A DNA stretch of 64,000 nt from Melanocharis versteri (Eukaryota; Chordata; Aves; Passeriformes; Melanocharitidae), in NCBI GenBank assembly GCA_013397845.1, contig VZTG01005436.1, positions 2,475,638 to 2,539,637 on the forward strand, in the 5' to 3' direction. Position 1 is the first letter of the stretch. The number at the start of each line of letters is the position of its first letter. Positions 1 to 13,300 of this stretch are shown one piece after another. A program made the translations under genes and the position numbers. The notes beneath the pieces are model-generated. The model had not been told where the DNA came from. It saw only the letters and a program-made list of their open reading frames with translations, and did no database searches.

Positions 1-3000
1 AGTTCATCCATCCTTCCGTTTCCCACTATCACTGTCTTTTGGTTTTTAAATGCATGGAAGGTTTTTCAGCCAACTGCAGTTGAAATAAGCTTCCCATTAC
101 CTTGCCAGAATGGTAGGGATCAACTCAAAATCGTCTGAGTCACTACACTCTGATGGCATCTGTGTTTACATTCTTGGTATGAAGTAGCATATTCTCCCAT
201 TTGAAATGCGAGTAAGGTAATAGTAAATGAGAACATCCTCATGTTGATATGCATGGACTGTTGTGGTGTCTCTCCAGCTGTTTCACGTAACTGCTTTGCA
301 TTCTGCCAGACTGCATTGAGTGTGTCTTCTGCTCCAAGGGTAGAGTGAATAGATGAATCCAAAGAGATGCGTCAATGAATAGATGTTGTTCATCTGTCAA
401 CACGCAGCCTGCGTCAATTCACTGGAGCTGCACACCCTGAAGTCAGTCTGTAGCCTGACACTGGTTCATCATTCTACCATGCAGTGCACTTGGAATGGGG
501 TCTGTGGCCTGTCCATCATCTCACTGGCTTGTTGAACACTTTAGTCTGTTGATTGAAAGGGCGCCAGTGCAAGGTCACTACTAGGCTGTAAAGCTAGATC
601 AAAAGTACCTGTAAGAAAGAAAATACCTAAAGCTAAGCTCAGGTAGTTCTGCTATATCTGTCCCTAATGTGTTCTTCTGCACAGCATGTGGTAGTTGGAG
701 GTGGGTGAGCCAAACTTTGTGGTGGAGACTGCCAAAGTAACAGTGGTTTAGAGATCTTGCATTGTTCATAGTAAAGGACTGCCTGAAAGCTGAGGAGTTC
801 TTTGCAGGGCAGGAGACTGGCTGGATACAGAAGATCAAGGGGGACCTGAACTCATGGCCTTGCTATTTTCAGATCAGTTAGGCTCCTACATGACAACTCA
901 ACAGAGGGTTCTGCAGTCGGTGAGCATTTATTTTCTGACCCATTTCTTTTTCTTGTGCTGTGTAAAACTGGCGCTGACACACAGCCAGCATATGGTTCTC
1001 TGTGTGCATGTGACTTGAAGATTCAGTAGAGTCCTTATCTTTGCACTCAGGAAGTTTGTTAAGAATCACACTCTTCTACTATTCTCTCTCAGACTGACAT
1101 AATCTCCTTTTTATAGGTGGCTTTATGTCCCTTTCACCATTCATTTAAAATGGTGGCCAGGTCTAACATAACAGCAAATCATTAGACACAGGGTATCTCT
1201 ATGAATTTCCTGTGACTCCACTTGCAAAGACTGTTTTTATCTGACAGCTTGTCCTGCACATTATGTGTGAACCAGAAAATCCTTGTTAGAGGTGTCTTTG
1301 TTGGCTGTTGCCATGCACAGGAAAAGAGCAGAATCTTTATGGCCTTACATGCCAGTGGTTGTATAAAAAGGGGACAGGTCTGGCTGTTACACACACAAAC
1401 ATTAATTTTGAAATAGGAGTTGCAGTGCTTGAACAAAAGTATCTGAGACATTTTGGTTTTCAGAACAAAACTCAGCAATTTTTGAGAAAATAATATATGT
1501 AAAAGTACATATGTCAATGATATTCGCTCTCAGTGTAGCACTGAGGTTTCTGTGGGATGACTTGATTCACTTAAATTCAGTGGGAGCTCTGGGTTTTTGT
1601 AGAGAGTAGAAAATGTCAGGGAAAATCTTCTCAGGTAATGTTTTAAAGCAGTGCCACCTTATGGTTCATCTCAGAATAGGGATGTTTGGTGTCCCACCCT
1701 TGCAAAACACTGCATGCATCTGGCTGGGCTCTCTAACTTTCTTAAGTGGTTGCCTTCTTTACTTCTGATCAGGGCAGCAGTGGACTATACCTATCACTAT
1801 CAGGACTAATTGCAGAGAAAAAGATGCAATTATTAGCTTGCTTCTCAAAGGAGAGCTGTTCCCTCTGTACAATTAACCGTCATGTTGCTCTCATGGGCAA
1901 AAAATCATGCTCTAAGCCCATTCCTCCCAGATTCCTTGTATGACTGCCTAAGGCTCCTATTTGTGCTGAGATGTTGCATTCCAACCCAATGGCACAATCT
2001 ATCATCTTGGTAGCTGTAGCCCATATTCATCATACCTAGTCCTGCAGTCCTGTCATTCATGCCATGGTGAATAATTGCTGGCTGGCCAAGAACAAGAGGA
2101 AAGGCTTTGAAATTGTGCATCGCTGTTGCTCGCCTAAATCCAGGATCCCTAAGCAGGGTGAGTTTCATGGATCTGATGTGACCATGCATCCAGGGAAGAT
2201 GATCTTAAAAAAATCCTTGCAGAAAAAACTGGTCCTCTCGGTCTCTTCCTGCTCTTGTTCCAGCTTCTGGCAGGACTAGCTGCTGTCTGGATGCCAAAAG
2301 CTTGTCAGAGCTGCTTGGTTGTGTGGCTGCTCTGAATTCCCTGAGAAGTCAATTATGTATTGACGTATGCTCCTGTGTTAATTACAGCTACTGCTGCAGC
2401 TTGGTGACCTCTTTTGTCTGCCATAGCCATAACAGTTTGCAAATAATTCTGGTTAGCCTGTGAGAGAAGTGTCACTGAATTACAGGAGAAAAAATCCTGG
2501 AGATACTTTAATTAAACTTTAGGTTTAAAAGTAGCGGTTCCTTCCAACAACTGCAATGCAGAAGTCCCAGGAGTAGTATTAAGAAAGATGGGTTTCTTTG
2601 TGACCTTGCTGAAAGCAGAGAAATCCATTTCTTGGGGAAATTACTATTTGAGCTGGAATGAGAAGTGACACAGGGATGGATGTGTTGGGAGCAGCTGGGA
2701 CTGATGTTCAGCTATTATTGCTCTGCTGCTCAGTGCAGTTCACACAACCATCACCACTGCCATCCTCAGTGTTCACCCAGCACTGGTGGCAATGGGGTTA
2801 AAATCAACCAGAAGCCATTAGTTAGGCTTTGACTCTCTCTGTTGGACTAGTTTATACATATACAGACCGTTCTTCTTTCATTTAGGGATGTAGACACTAC
2901 ACATCATCTTTACTGAGCATTGTGCAGAGATGGCCAGCCCAGCATAGCTGTTAAATTCCCTCAGATTCCAGCAGCAATCCCCTTTATTATAGTAGACAAT

Positions 3001-4331
3001 AAATCTTAGTAATGAAAATCACATCATTAGTATTAGCTTAAATATAGCTGTTACTATAAATTTATCTTTTTCACAAAGGTGTGTATATCAAGTCCTGTGG
3101 CTACAGAGAATATTGTGGAAACTCAGTTTCCTATGGTCTTGAGCCTTTTCATTCCTAGGCTTTTAAAAACTGAATTAAACAACTATTTTCTGTTCTTACC
3201 ATGTATCCTATACAGTTCCCATACTCTTTCATACAGCCTTTGTTCTGTCAAATATTTTGACAGCTACATGCAGGCTGCCTCATTCAATTTAACTGGCCAA
3301 CAAAATCAAAATCTTGGCATCTTTCACTCCGGTGTTACAAAATACACAGAGAGCTCATCATATTTGAGATCTCCAGTATCTGTCTGATTGTCCTGAAATC
3401 AGCATTAGAAGTTTATTACATACATATGAACAGACTGATCCTGGAAATCTGATTTTCATAGGGAGCTAGGCTAACTAAATCAAGTGAAAAGTATGGAAAT
3501 TACAACCAATGTAAGATGACAAACTTGAAAACTGGAAGAATATGGTGATAGAAAAAAAGATTCCAGAAATGCAGGTGATGCTACACTAGCTGCCTTGGAA
3601 GATCATGTGAAACCTTTCACATCACTGCCTTCCATCATTCAAGGAATACCGCAATGTTTGCTTCTGAACAGCTGAACTCGCAGACTTGGGTCAGGTTCTT
3701 CTTGGGAACAGACGGTTACAGCTTTGCTGGTGACAGGTTCAGTGCCAGCACCATGCTGAACGCCAGCTGAGGGTGAGCACATTTCGGAACAAATTTACAA
3801 TGTACCTTGAATTGTCTATTTCTATAACACTTGTAAAAAACTGTGGTGCTCTGCCTCAGGGCATCCATAGCAACTTTAATATATGGTATTGGTTTGTCAG
3901 ACCTGCCTATGATTTATGCTTCTGCTTGACATTATTTCTGTTTAGTTGATATTTCCCTTTCATTGTAATAAAGCTTTTTTTTCATCAAACAGTGACTGTA
4001 TGTGTTATACAAAAATGAGAGAACTCACTGACATGGAACTTAATCATGTTTCTCTGTGCCCTTGATATAATCTTTCAACAGCATCAACACTTTCAACAGT
4101 GTATTCTCACTCTAATGCATGATGGGTTTATTGGTGTGGCACAAACTACTAGGTATCAAAATGATATATATTTGGGAAATGAAGTAGCTACAGCATCTGG
4201 AGCAGTTTCTGGTAAGTAATTTCAGTCCAGTTTGAGGTGACTTTAGACACATACGGTAGGTCATAAAAAACTCCTGAAATATCACATGTCTGTGACCATG
4301 TACAGCCTGCCATGACAAGCTGGTGTGCTGA
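1..4331. other. Non-coding stretch, no gene recognised
   Basis: AT-rich DNA with dense stops in all frames. The longest frames are about 60-110 codons (for example 1182-1517 minus and 3079-3387 plus). None shows a protein family I recognise, and several overlap frames on the other strand. No repeat family, RNA gene or clear splice-site pair was seen. It is consistent with intron or intergenic sequence. Confidence 0.6.
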
Positions 4332-4398
4332 TTGCAAGGGCTAGATCCCAGAACTCCCTGCTCCCTGCTTGCAAGGGCTGGATGCCAGAGCTCCCTGC
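4332..4398. repeat. Imperfect tandem duplication, 37-bp period
   Basis: A 30-base unit beginning ttgcaagggct occurs at 4332-4361 and again at 4369-4398, with 3 substitutions (a/g, c/g, a/g). The 7-base spacer tccctgc repeats the end of the unit. It is a small local duplication with no sign of function. Confidence 0.85.
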
Positions 4399-7300
4399 AC
4401 AACAGGGAGACCTTACTCAGCCAAACAGGACTCTCTGACTCTCAGGTGTATAGTGCTAATCATGCCCAGCAGCACGTTTGCATTTATGCACTCTCATAGT
4501 GCATTATAAGATTAATGGAATGGTTTTACTTCTCCAATTCTTTGAAAGAAAGGGGTTTCAGTTTTGGGAAGAAAAGCTGACTTCCAAAAATGAGTATATT
4601 CTGATTAGAAGGGTGATATTAATGGAGTAATTATTATAGCTTTATTTTGAAGTCTCATTTGACTTATAATTTTAAGAGTGTAAATTTGTTTAATGTATTT
4701 TTGAGACAGCAGTTACTAGTGTGGCTTTTGTTTTTTATAAACATATTTTATGGAGACAGAAGGTTAATTTTATAAAATATTTCTTACCTTTACCATTATG
4801 TTGCTGAATTTGAGAGACAAAGAAAGAAGCTTTTCAAAGATTCTGCCAGACCCTTTAATGCAAGGTTTTCTTATATGAAAGAAAATATTTAGAAAATGTC
4901 CAGGATTATGCAAGTAGAGAAAGTGGGTTTTGGTTTGCTACTGAAGAGACATTTCCTGTGGCTGTACAACCTCCTAAGATCAGGAGGGCTTACAGCTGTA
5001 GCAAGACTCATATTGCTGGCAAGGCACCACCTTCCACAGGGTCTTCTAGTGGTTTTCTTCTATCTTTTCTCTCTTCCTAATTTTACTTACATCAGAAAGA
5101 CTAGCCTTTTATCACAGTTGTTTGCTTTAACATTCCCTGGCATCTAAGCATGGTCTCAGGTATAAAGCAGCAACACAGTAGTTTTCCAGCCCTCTCACTG
5201 GTATTCATGGCCAGGTATAAAGGTGGGCTGACCTTTACTTGCCTCCAACATCTCCGATTGCCAGCCTTGAAGGTTTGCTTACACTTGCATACAAGATCTC
5301 ACCACTGTATGTGTATCTGAGTGTTGGTTTATTTCTCTACATTAGAAAATCTCTCAGCTTTGTGTGAGGTGAGGAGACTGAAAACCATGCAGTGTCTTGC
5401 TAAGGCTTTTTACATCTGCCAAAGCATTGTGATTTGTGACACCCAGACTGTGATCAGTTTCTAATTGCACCAGCAGTAAATAACTTGGCTTATTTTTGTG
5501 CTGTTTACTTTTTAATGCATTTACAGCCTTTGTATTGTTTTCACATTTTTAACAGAGGATTGGGTTTTGGAAAATTGTATCTGTATCATAAAAAGAACAA
5601 TGTTGATTTTCTCATACTTTTTACCTCAAAGGTGCACAAATGTACAAGAATTTCCACAAAGTGATTAAACATGCGACACAGAGAATGGTGCTATCCATGC
5701 TTCTCATGTGAGGGCATTTTGTTTCAGTTACACCTCTTGGTGCATCCCCTGGAAAATTATTATGGATGCTACAAGCGGTGCAGGAAAAGAGGCTCTGCTA
5801 ATGGGCATGGGTAATTAGTGTTATGTCAGCCTTCATGCTTGTATGGATCCTGCTGGAGGATCAGTGTGTGAATCTGGGTGAGGCACTCAGCCTGTGAGGT
5901 GGAAGTGGCCTAGGGTCTAAAATGTAATATAATGCTTTGTCTTGCAGTTTGTTTTTCAGAGCTCTGCAGTAAATTCTACCACTTGAATGCTCTTCACCTG
6001 GTTTTGTCTTTCTTCAAAGCCCTGCTCGACAGGAGTGTATTAGGATGGAGAGTTTTGGATAGTTGAGCTTTCAGCCTTCTGCTCTGTTGCATCCTTCCAA
6101 CACAGTGCTGCAAGAGAAAAGGAAAAAATAATTGTTTTTGAGGGAGATCTTACTAGGAGCTAGGCTCTCTGCAAGGGACAGGTTAACCCCATCTCCTTGC
6201 AGAAACCAAGCCTGTCACGTCTTGTACCCTAGATTCTCTGAGTACAAGTAGACCAAGCTGCCACAAGCTCTGCACCTGCAGTTGTGATCAGTCCCATTTG
6301 TTTTTGTACATTGTTTTCTCACGTTTAGGTTTTGAACAACTGTTGCACTCCAAAGCTCCCAGAAAGCCATGAGGTACCTGGTGACTTCTCTGAGCTCTAG
6401 GGCTGCTCCTAAATCCTAACGTCACTGCCTCTAAATGATTAGATTAATTTACTTGGAAATGGATAAATCAGCAAGATCTCCATGCACGGTACAACATATG
6501 AGTCCTTCTGCTTTACCTGTTCTGAGAGTTATTGCCTCCCCTCAGATTAAGGGGTGCAGTTTTATACCAAAGGTAGTCTGTGATGTAACACAGTAATATA
6601 AAATTCTACTTTTTATAGATGTATAGAGTACACACTCTGTGTCAACATATAATTGCAGCAAGACCTTGGTTACTCAGAGGCCCACAGGAGTCAAATGGAG
6701 CAGTTTTTCCTGCTATCTCTAATGTGGTTTCAAATTAGCCCCTTACAAGGGACAGGGGCTCATAGTGTTCTTACAGGCAGGTTCCTTGTGGACCTTCAGG
6801 AGACAGGCTCTCTGCACCAGCTTTTCTGTGAACACTGCAGCTGGAAGAGAGGTAGATCCATGTAAGGTTTAACATGCTTAAAGGGAGAAATAAAGTGCAG
6901 ATCTGCAGGTACACTGCCAGAAGGCACCAGTGCCTTCAGCTGGCCGGGAGTGTTTTCGAAGACTTTGGGGACTTTGAAACGAAGCTGGAATATTGGGAAA
7001 CTCATGGAGCAGGGAGTTTTGCCTGTATCAGCTGCGGTCAGTTCAGACAGGTGCTGCATTTTGACTCTCAGAAAAATTCACTTGCTCATGCTCTTGCCAA
7101 GTGTTTAGCTCACCTGGGTTCACCATGTTGGTTACAGGCACTTGCTAGACTTGTTTTCAAGGACAGATGACAACATTCAGAGATGTGAATATAGATTTTT
7201 CACTTGAAATTGCCATGAGCTTGTAAATTCATGCTTTTTAAAACTTTATAAAAATAACAAAATCACATTTATTTGACACAACAATAAGGATGCACAGACT

Positions 7301-10300
7301 GAGAAACTTGTGTGTTGTGTTTATAAAAAGAGACCAGGAAGTAACCTGATTCACTGTAACCATCCCCTCTTCAGAAGAGCTAGAGCACAAGTGAGCTGTA
7401 ACTGTATAGCTTTGGCCTTGAAACTGAAAAGATTAGCAAATGGTTGTTTTATTCTTTCTCAAAATCTTATCCAGTAGCACAGAATAAAACAGAGGTTCTT
7501 ATGGGGAAATGCAGTGCCACTCTCTAGATTTAGCAGTGGGATTTTATTATGTGTTTATGACAATTGTAGCTGTAGTCTCTTCAGATCCATGTTGAGACCT
7601 CCAATATCAGGGCTGTGTGACTAAGGAATTCAGATACATCTCCTTATCAGCAGCAAGAGACGATGAGTTTTGAGCCCAGTTCTGTGTTTCTTCCAATATT
7701 TAGTGAAAGTTTGGGCCCTGGTTTTGTCAGATACTCAGATCTCTGTTACTGAAGACCATACCCAGGCTCTGCCACCTGCTGAGCCTGCATTGCTCTGCCG
7801 GTTTTGGAGAAAGTTGAACTGTGTGGGTGTTCGTGCTGATGCCTCCAGTGCCTGCCCAGCTTGGTCCTTCAGTGTGGGGCATCCCTGTGCCAAACTGCAT
7901 GTGACAAATTAATTTCCAGTGGGCTTCTCCTCTGTCATGCTCCACCACCCCCATGTCTGGGAGGGAGGTGCTTGGGGGAACACCACCTGCCTGGGACAGC
8001 AAGGGGATGCCAGTGTGGACGCAAGACTCCAAAGTATGCCTTTGGGAGGTATAACAAACATCATCTTGCATGTAGTCTCACCAGCCACAAATCTGCTTCA
8101 TCAAAAATCATTCTCAGGTCTTGTCTTTATACCCCAGAGAGGGGCTGGTGGTCTGCAATCACCACAGCCCCTAGTCCACAGAACATCCTGAGGGCTCAGC
8201 AACTTCCAGGATGGCCATTGCAGTTTTCTGAGAATCATTTGCCCTTCCTCTCTTGCAAAAAAGGATGCCACTTAATGGACTCTGCAAGATATTTTAACAT
8301 ATTTTAATGCAAAACAGTCTACAGAAATAGAAGAGCTGTTTACATTTAGCTAAGGCTAAAACTGGTTATTTCAGTTTCACTTTGATGATACAAAATTACA
8401 GAACTGAAGGTATGACAGAATTAATCTCCAAAGATCATCCAGTTCAAAAATGTATTTTATACTGAACAGTATACATCTTATGAAAGATTTGTTGATTATG
8501 ACTGTTTCTCAAGTGTTCTCTCCAAGCTGTAGATCTAATCTCACTTTAAGAGCATAAGGGTAAATAATTCTTTTCACCTACTCTTCCAGTTCAAAAGAGG
8601 CTGCTTCACAGTTGCTGTTTGATCTGATTTCAAGGTCTGCCACAATGCAGAATTATTTTTTCCTACCTCTGCTAAGGACTCATGAGAGTTTTTTCAGCTA
8701 TTGTTGCTTCATTTGAACAAAATAACACAACCTTGAGGTCCAGCATTCTTTTCTGGAAACTATTCAAAGTCCATTACGTTATTAAATAAATCAGCACCTA
8801 GCAACAGATTGCTTTGGATATGTATGGATGCAATATGATTCAGTAATAAACAACTTGGCAATATGTATATTGCCAAATGTTTTTTTCCTGTGCTACAGGA
8901 CAGCATGGCCAGCTCAGCATCTGAGGCTTTTGATTGTTTGAGTTACAGGTGAGCAGTGATTTTAATTTTCTATAGTTCACGATGTTTCCGCATGATCTGG
9001 AAAGAAGAGGATCCTGCTGAATCGAGTTCCTATTGTGTCATAGCATTGGCAAGTTTGGGTGCTGCTAGTTACCCACCAGCTGGCTTGAAGTGGAGGGGTT
9101 GATCTGTCTCCTTGTTTACCATTGATAATCAAGTGTTTATGATCTTCAGAGGGTAAAGAGCTAGAAAAGGGCAAAAAGGTGTGGAAGATTTGTCCCTTCC
9201 CCTCCAGTTTTCATTTGGCTGAAGAATTTCACTATAGGCAGCAGCAGTGACCAGTCTGCATGGAAAGAAGTGATTGCTGGGCTTGGTTCACGAGGTGGAT
9301 CTGACAGCTGGGAGCACCATGGGCTGAGCTCAGCTGTACCCCAAATTTCCTCTGTGACCCACAAGGCACTCATGTAGTTTCACAGTCTCTCTTCCCTCAT
9401 AGCAGAAGCAAGAACAACCACTGTCCTTGGAGGAGGGCTGGGAGGCTGCCCTCATTAGTGTTGGGAAAGTCCCATGAAATACAAGTCAAAATACCATTTG
9501 TTGTCTTACACATTAGAATAAGTCACAGCCAGAACTTCCTTCTAAAGAGGACAGCAGTTTATTTAAAGATGTGGTTCATAGTGATGCTCTTAGCATGGTT
9601 TTAAAAGGATTTGCTTTTTCCTGTTGCGATATTTCTAAGAGTGATTTGGTGAACAAGAAAGAGGAAGCTCTGAAAGTGGCTGTATAAAAATTGCCATCAA
9701 AGGCACAAAATAATTTGAAAACCAGACAGGTTCTGCTACTCTTTGTTAGCATCTTGTACTCCAATAAACCTAGTTGCTACAACTGTGGCAAGTAAAACCG
9801 TGATACTTGTGTGTCTCTAACACAATATTTCTTTCCCAAATGGTGTCTGAGAGGAGCTGAAGCATTTTATTTCTCTGTACTATATGACTTAAATAGCCTT
9901 TTTTGAAACAGCAAAGGTGATAGCTTCTATTTGTGTGTTTATCTAGGGACTGTTTATTAGGTTTTTTATATCAAATGATCCAGAAGTAAGAGCTCAAATC
10001 CCTGAAGATACAGCACAGAATTCAACACAAAAATATAAGAAGAAAATAAGGTTGTAGTATGTACCTCAGCATGTTGTTTTATACTAGATGAACTATTTTT
10101 TCCATTTATAAGCACAAGAACTAGTTTTACAAAATGTGCAACATTATCAGTCCACACCAAGGGGCCAAATACAAACATGAGATTGAGAGAAAGAGAAGGG
10201 AAGGGGGATGTTGCAGTGGACTAGTATCCTTCCTCGTAACACCAGGAGTGCACATCAGCTCAAGTTATTGCTGAGGGTTGTTGCTGCCTCTGATTATTTG

Positions 10301-13300
10301 CTGCCACTTTACCTTAGTTTTATTCCTTCATGGAATAAAATGTAAAGTTAAGTTAATCAAATCTTTACAGATATAAAGTGGAACAGATTTTCTTCCAAGA
10401 GAAAAAGCAGATTTGGTGGCCCTATCACATTTCATATGAATGAGACATTAGTCAGATTTTTTGCTCTGAAAATCCAAGGTATAATTGCTTTTTTAGTCAC
10501 TTTATTTTGTTTTCTTTTAATTAGAATTAAAGTTTTAAACAACAATGTATGATTTTGTTGAGAATACTTTGAATTTTTTGTTTTGCTAGTAATTTAGACA
10601 ATGCTTGTTTTTGCTTTGTAACAGAGCTAAATTCTCTTGGGGGTGGGAGAAAAGAAACATATCAATCAATTTTTCATTTACCAAGGCCATCAAGTGCTAC
10701 AGCAGTGATTATTCTTCTTATTATCTCACTCAAACAGCAAAAGCTGAAACAGGGACGAATTTTAGAGGATTCTGTGACAGGTGAAGTCTCTCAGTGTCTT
10801 TCAGTACCAGTGGCCATGCTGGATGTTTTGGGAATCATCCCTGGGTTTCTGAAGAGCCTTTGCATGACAGCATTACGCAGAAACCATCTAAGAAAGTCAA
10901 GATGCACCATGCCCGTGAGATTAAGTGTGTTAGCTGCATCACTTTGTTTTCAGCTCTTCACGTTGTGTCAGCGGTTTCACTTCCTTTTGGTGAGCACTTT
11001 GTTCAGAAGCTACTGTCTTTGTTATGCAAGTGAATCGATTAAACCTAATTTTAAATGAGCATCCAAAATGACATTTCATCTTCAAAGGTAGAGCTCTGGT
11101 CTCCCATCAGTGCTTTAACCACAGGCCTGAAGCTTTTGAGCAGCTCCTCCCCTTCCTGCAGAAATCAAGGGAATAAGGTTTCCTTTAGAAAAATGTCATA
11201 TCCAAATGGCCCCAGTTACTACAGTCTTGTGTTGTTACCACTGTGTGTGCACTGATATGAGAGTTCATAAATAGCCTTTGTGGTACTGTGTATCTCAGTG
11301 CAGCCAAACACGCTGCAGTGGAAACGCTGTAATAGCAGAGGGGAAGGAAAGAGTGTTGTCTTATCTGGTGTGCAACACATGCAGGCAAGCCCTTAGCTGT
11401 TTTTCCCCTGTAATTTACATATCTCCTGAGTGTTGAGAGTCACACATTTTCAGCCTTCAATTCTAATTAAGGTGAAGGAAAGAAAGGATGGGATGAACAG
11501 CACTGTCAAGTCCCTCAGCAATAGACTGTATGATGTAAGGTAACATTTTCTTCTTGTTGACAGCCAGAAAAGGAAAGATACCAGGAAAGGTCTGAACAGA
11601 TCTTTTGATTGTCTTCTTACATAAATTATCTAAGTTCTGCATTTTAAATGATTGAAACTAAAAAAATTAGTTTGCCTGTAGCCTTTATTTTTTCTAAAAC
11701 TTTTTCGAACACCTTACTTTTCAACTGTATTATTCTGTTTTACAAGAATAGAGCTTTCAAATCATTAGTGCTAAGATGTATTTCCTGATGTCTTACTGTC
11801 TTGTCTTCTGTTTCCTTACAAAACATCGGAATCTTGTCCTGAGGCACAGAAACAAGGTTGTTTGATTTAAATTTCCTGGTTTTTAACTAGTTAACTTGCC
11901 CTCTTGCTTTGTCTGCCTTATCATAATTGCTCCCAGATTCTTGGTACAAACTCTACAAGTACCTCAGGAAATGGTAAGAAAAGCCCAACCTGTACCTTGA
12001 AAAGGACCACTGTGAGAGACTGACCATGATACAGGACAGCGTCAATTACAGGAATGTTTCTGTTTCACTGGAGATAAAGCTATATGACTGTATACTTTTA
12101 AGCCACTTTAATACAGGGTTACATGGGTAAAAATACAGCTCTTAAAACTGGCTATTTTAAGCTGAACCCATTAAACTTGTGAATGTGTATAAGCTCCAAG
12201 ATGTGCACAGAGGATTTTCTGAACAGGCAGATACGTCAACAGACCACATTCACCTTAAGGACCGAATTCCTCAATCTTTTGCCTCCTGTAGGCTGGGTTT
12301 TTTTCACATCCACGTGTAGTGAGTGACAGTGTTTCACACTGAATTTACCCAGAGCAACACAGTCAGATTTTGAGAAAGTCCAAGAGTCCTTTGGCTAAAT
12401 TAGGTGGTCTAGATGTGTTATCCTGCTTGTTGTGGAACATTGTTTCTGTTTTCAGACAAGCATGTATTGCTCTAGACAAACCAGAACCCATCAAATGATA
12501 TGTGTTTTTAAGTATGTTTGTAGCATAGGGGCTGAAAGGGGGAAAGTATTTTTTTCAATGCATCCAAATTGAATTGTCATGTCCTGCAGAACTCCCAGAT
12601 TCTACTGATAAATAGCCAGCACCTTCATCTCCTTTCATCTCCTCTGCAACAACAAACACAGCAACACTTTTCTGGGTGCCAGATAACCTTGCTGTGAATG
12701 AAGCTGAAGGAGTAAAGGGTGTTTGCTGTCATCTCTCTAAACTACAACAAGGTGGCAGCGTGCCTCCGGACATTGCTGATGCAGCTGGGTCTAGCTGGCC
12801 ATGAGATGTCCGTTCTCTAGGACATCGTGTGGATATGTATTCTCTGTATCTGCTGCTGAAAAAGCACCGTAGGCACTCAGGAGTCATGAGAAGAGATGCT
12901 ATTGATTACCTGTCTGTGGTAGAATAATGGCCATACCAGGACACACAAGGTCTCTTGTGACAATCAGTATCAGACACCAGAACACAAATTTGAGCATCAG
13001 GATGCACAGGTGTGTATATACAGGTACGGTTATAGGTACATGTGGAAGGGGTAACTGCTGCTATAGCCATCATCAGTGTTGTTAGGAGAGTGTCCTGAGC
13101 CAAAACTTACATCCAAGCTGCCATTCTTACTTGCTATCGACTCTCACAGCCTCCATGAGATTTCCACATTTTATCCCCTTCATACTTTTGTCCTCCAGGC
13201 CATCACTGCCAACTGGGCCATGCAACAAGGGTGACTTTTAACCACAGGCAGCTGGGGCAGTTGTTACAGGCAATAGATCAAAGTGGATGGTGGAGAAAAA

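Noticed and set aside
7861..8307. 148-codon plus-strand frame
   Set aside because: Starts with a non-ATG codon, overlaps other frames on both strands, no recognisable motif.
8400..8450. Possible decayed CR1 tail, minus orientation
   Set aside because: Only ctccaaagatcatccagttc resembles CR1; the flanks do not, so it is too weak to call.
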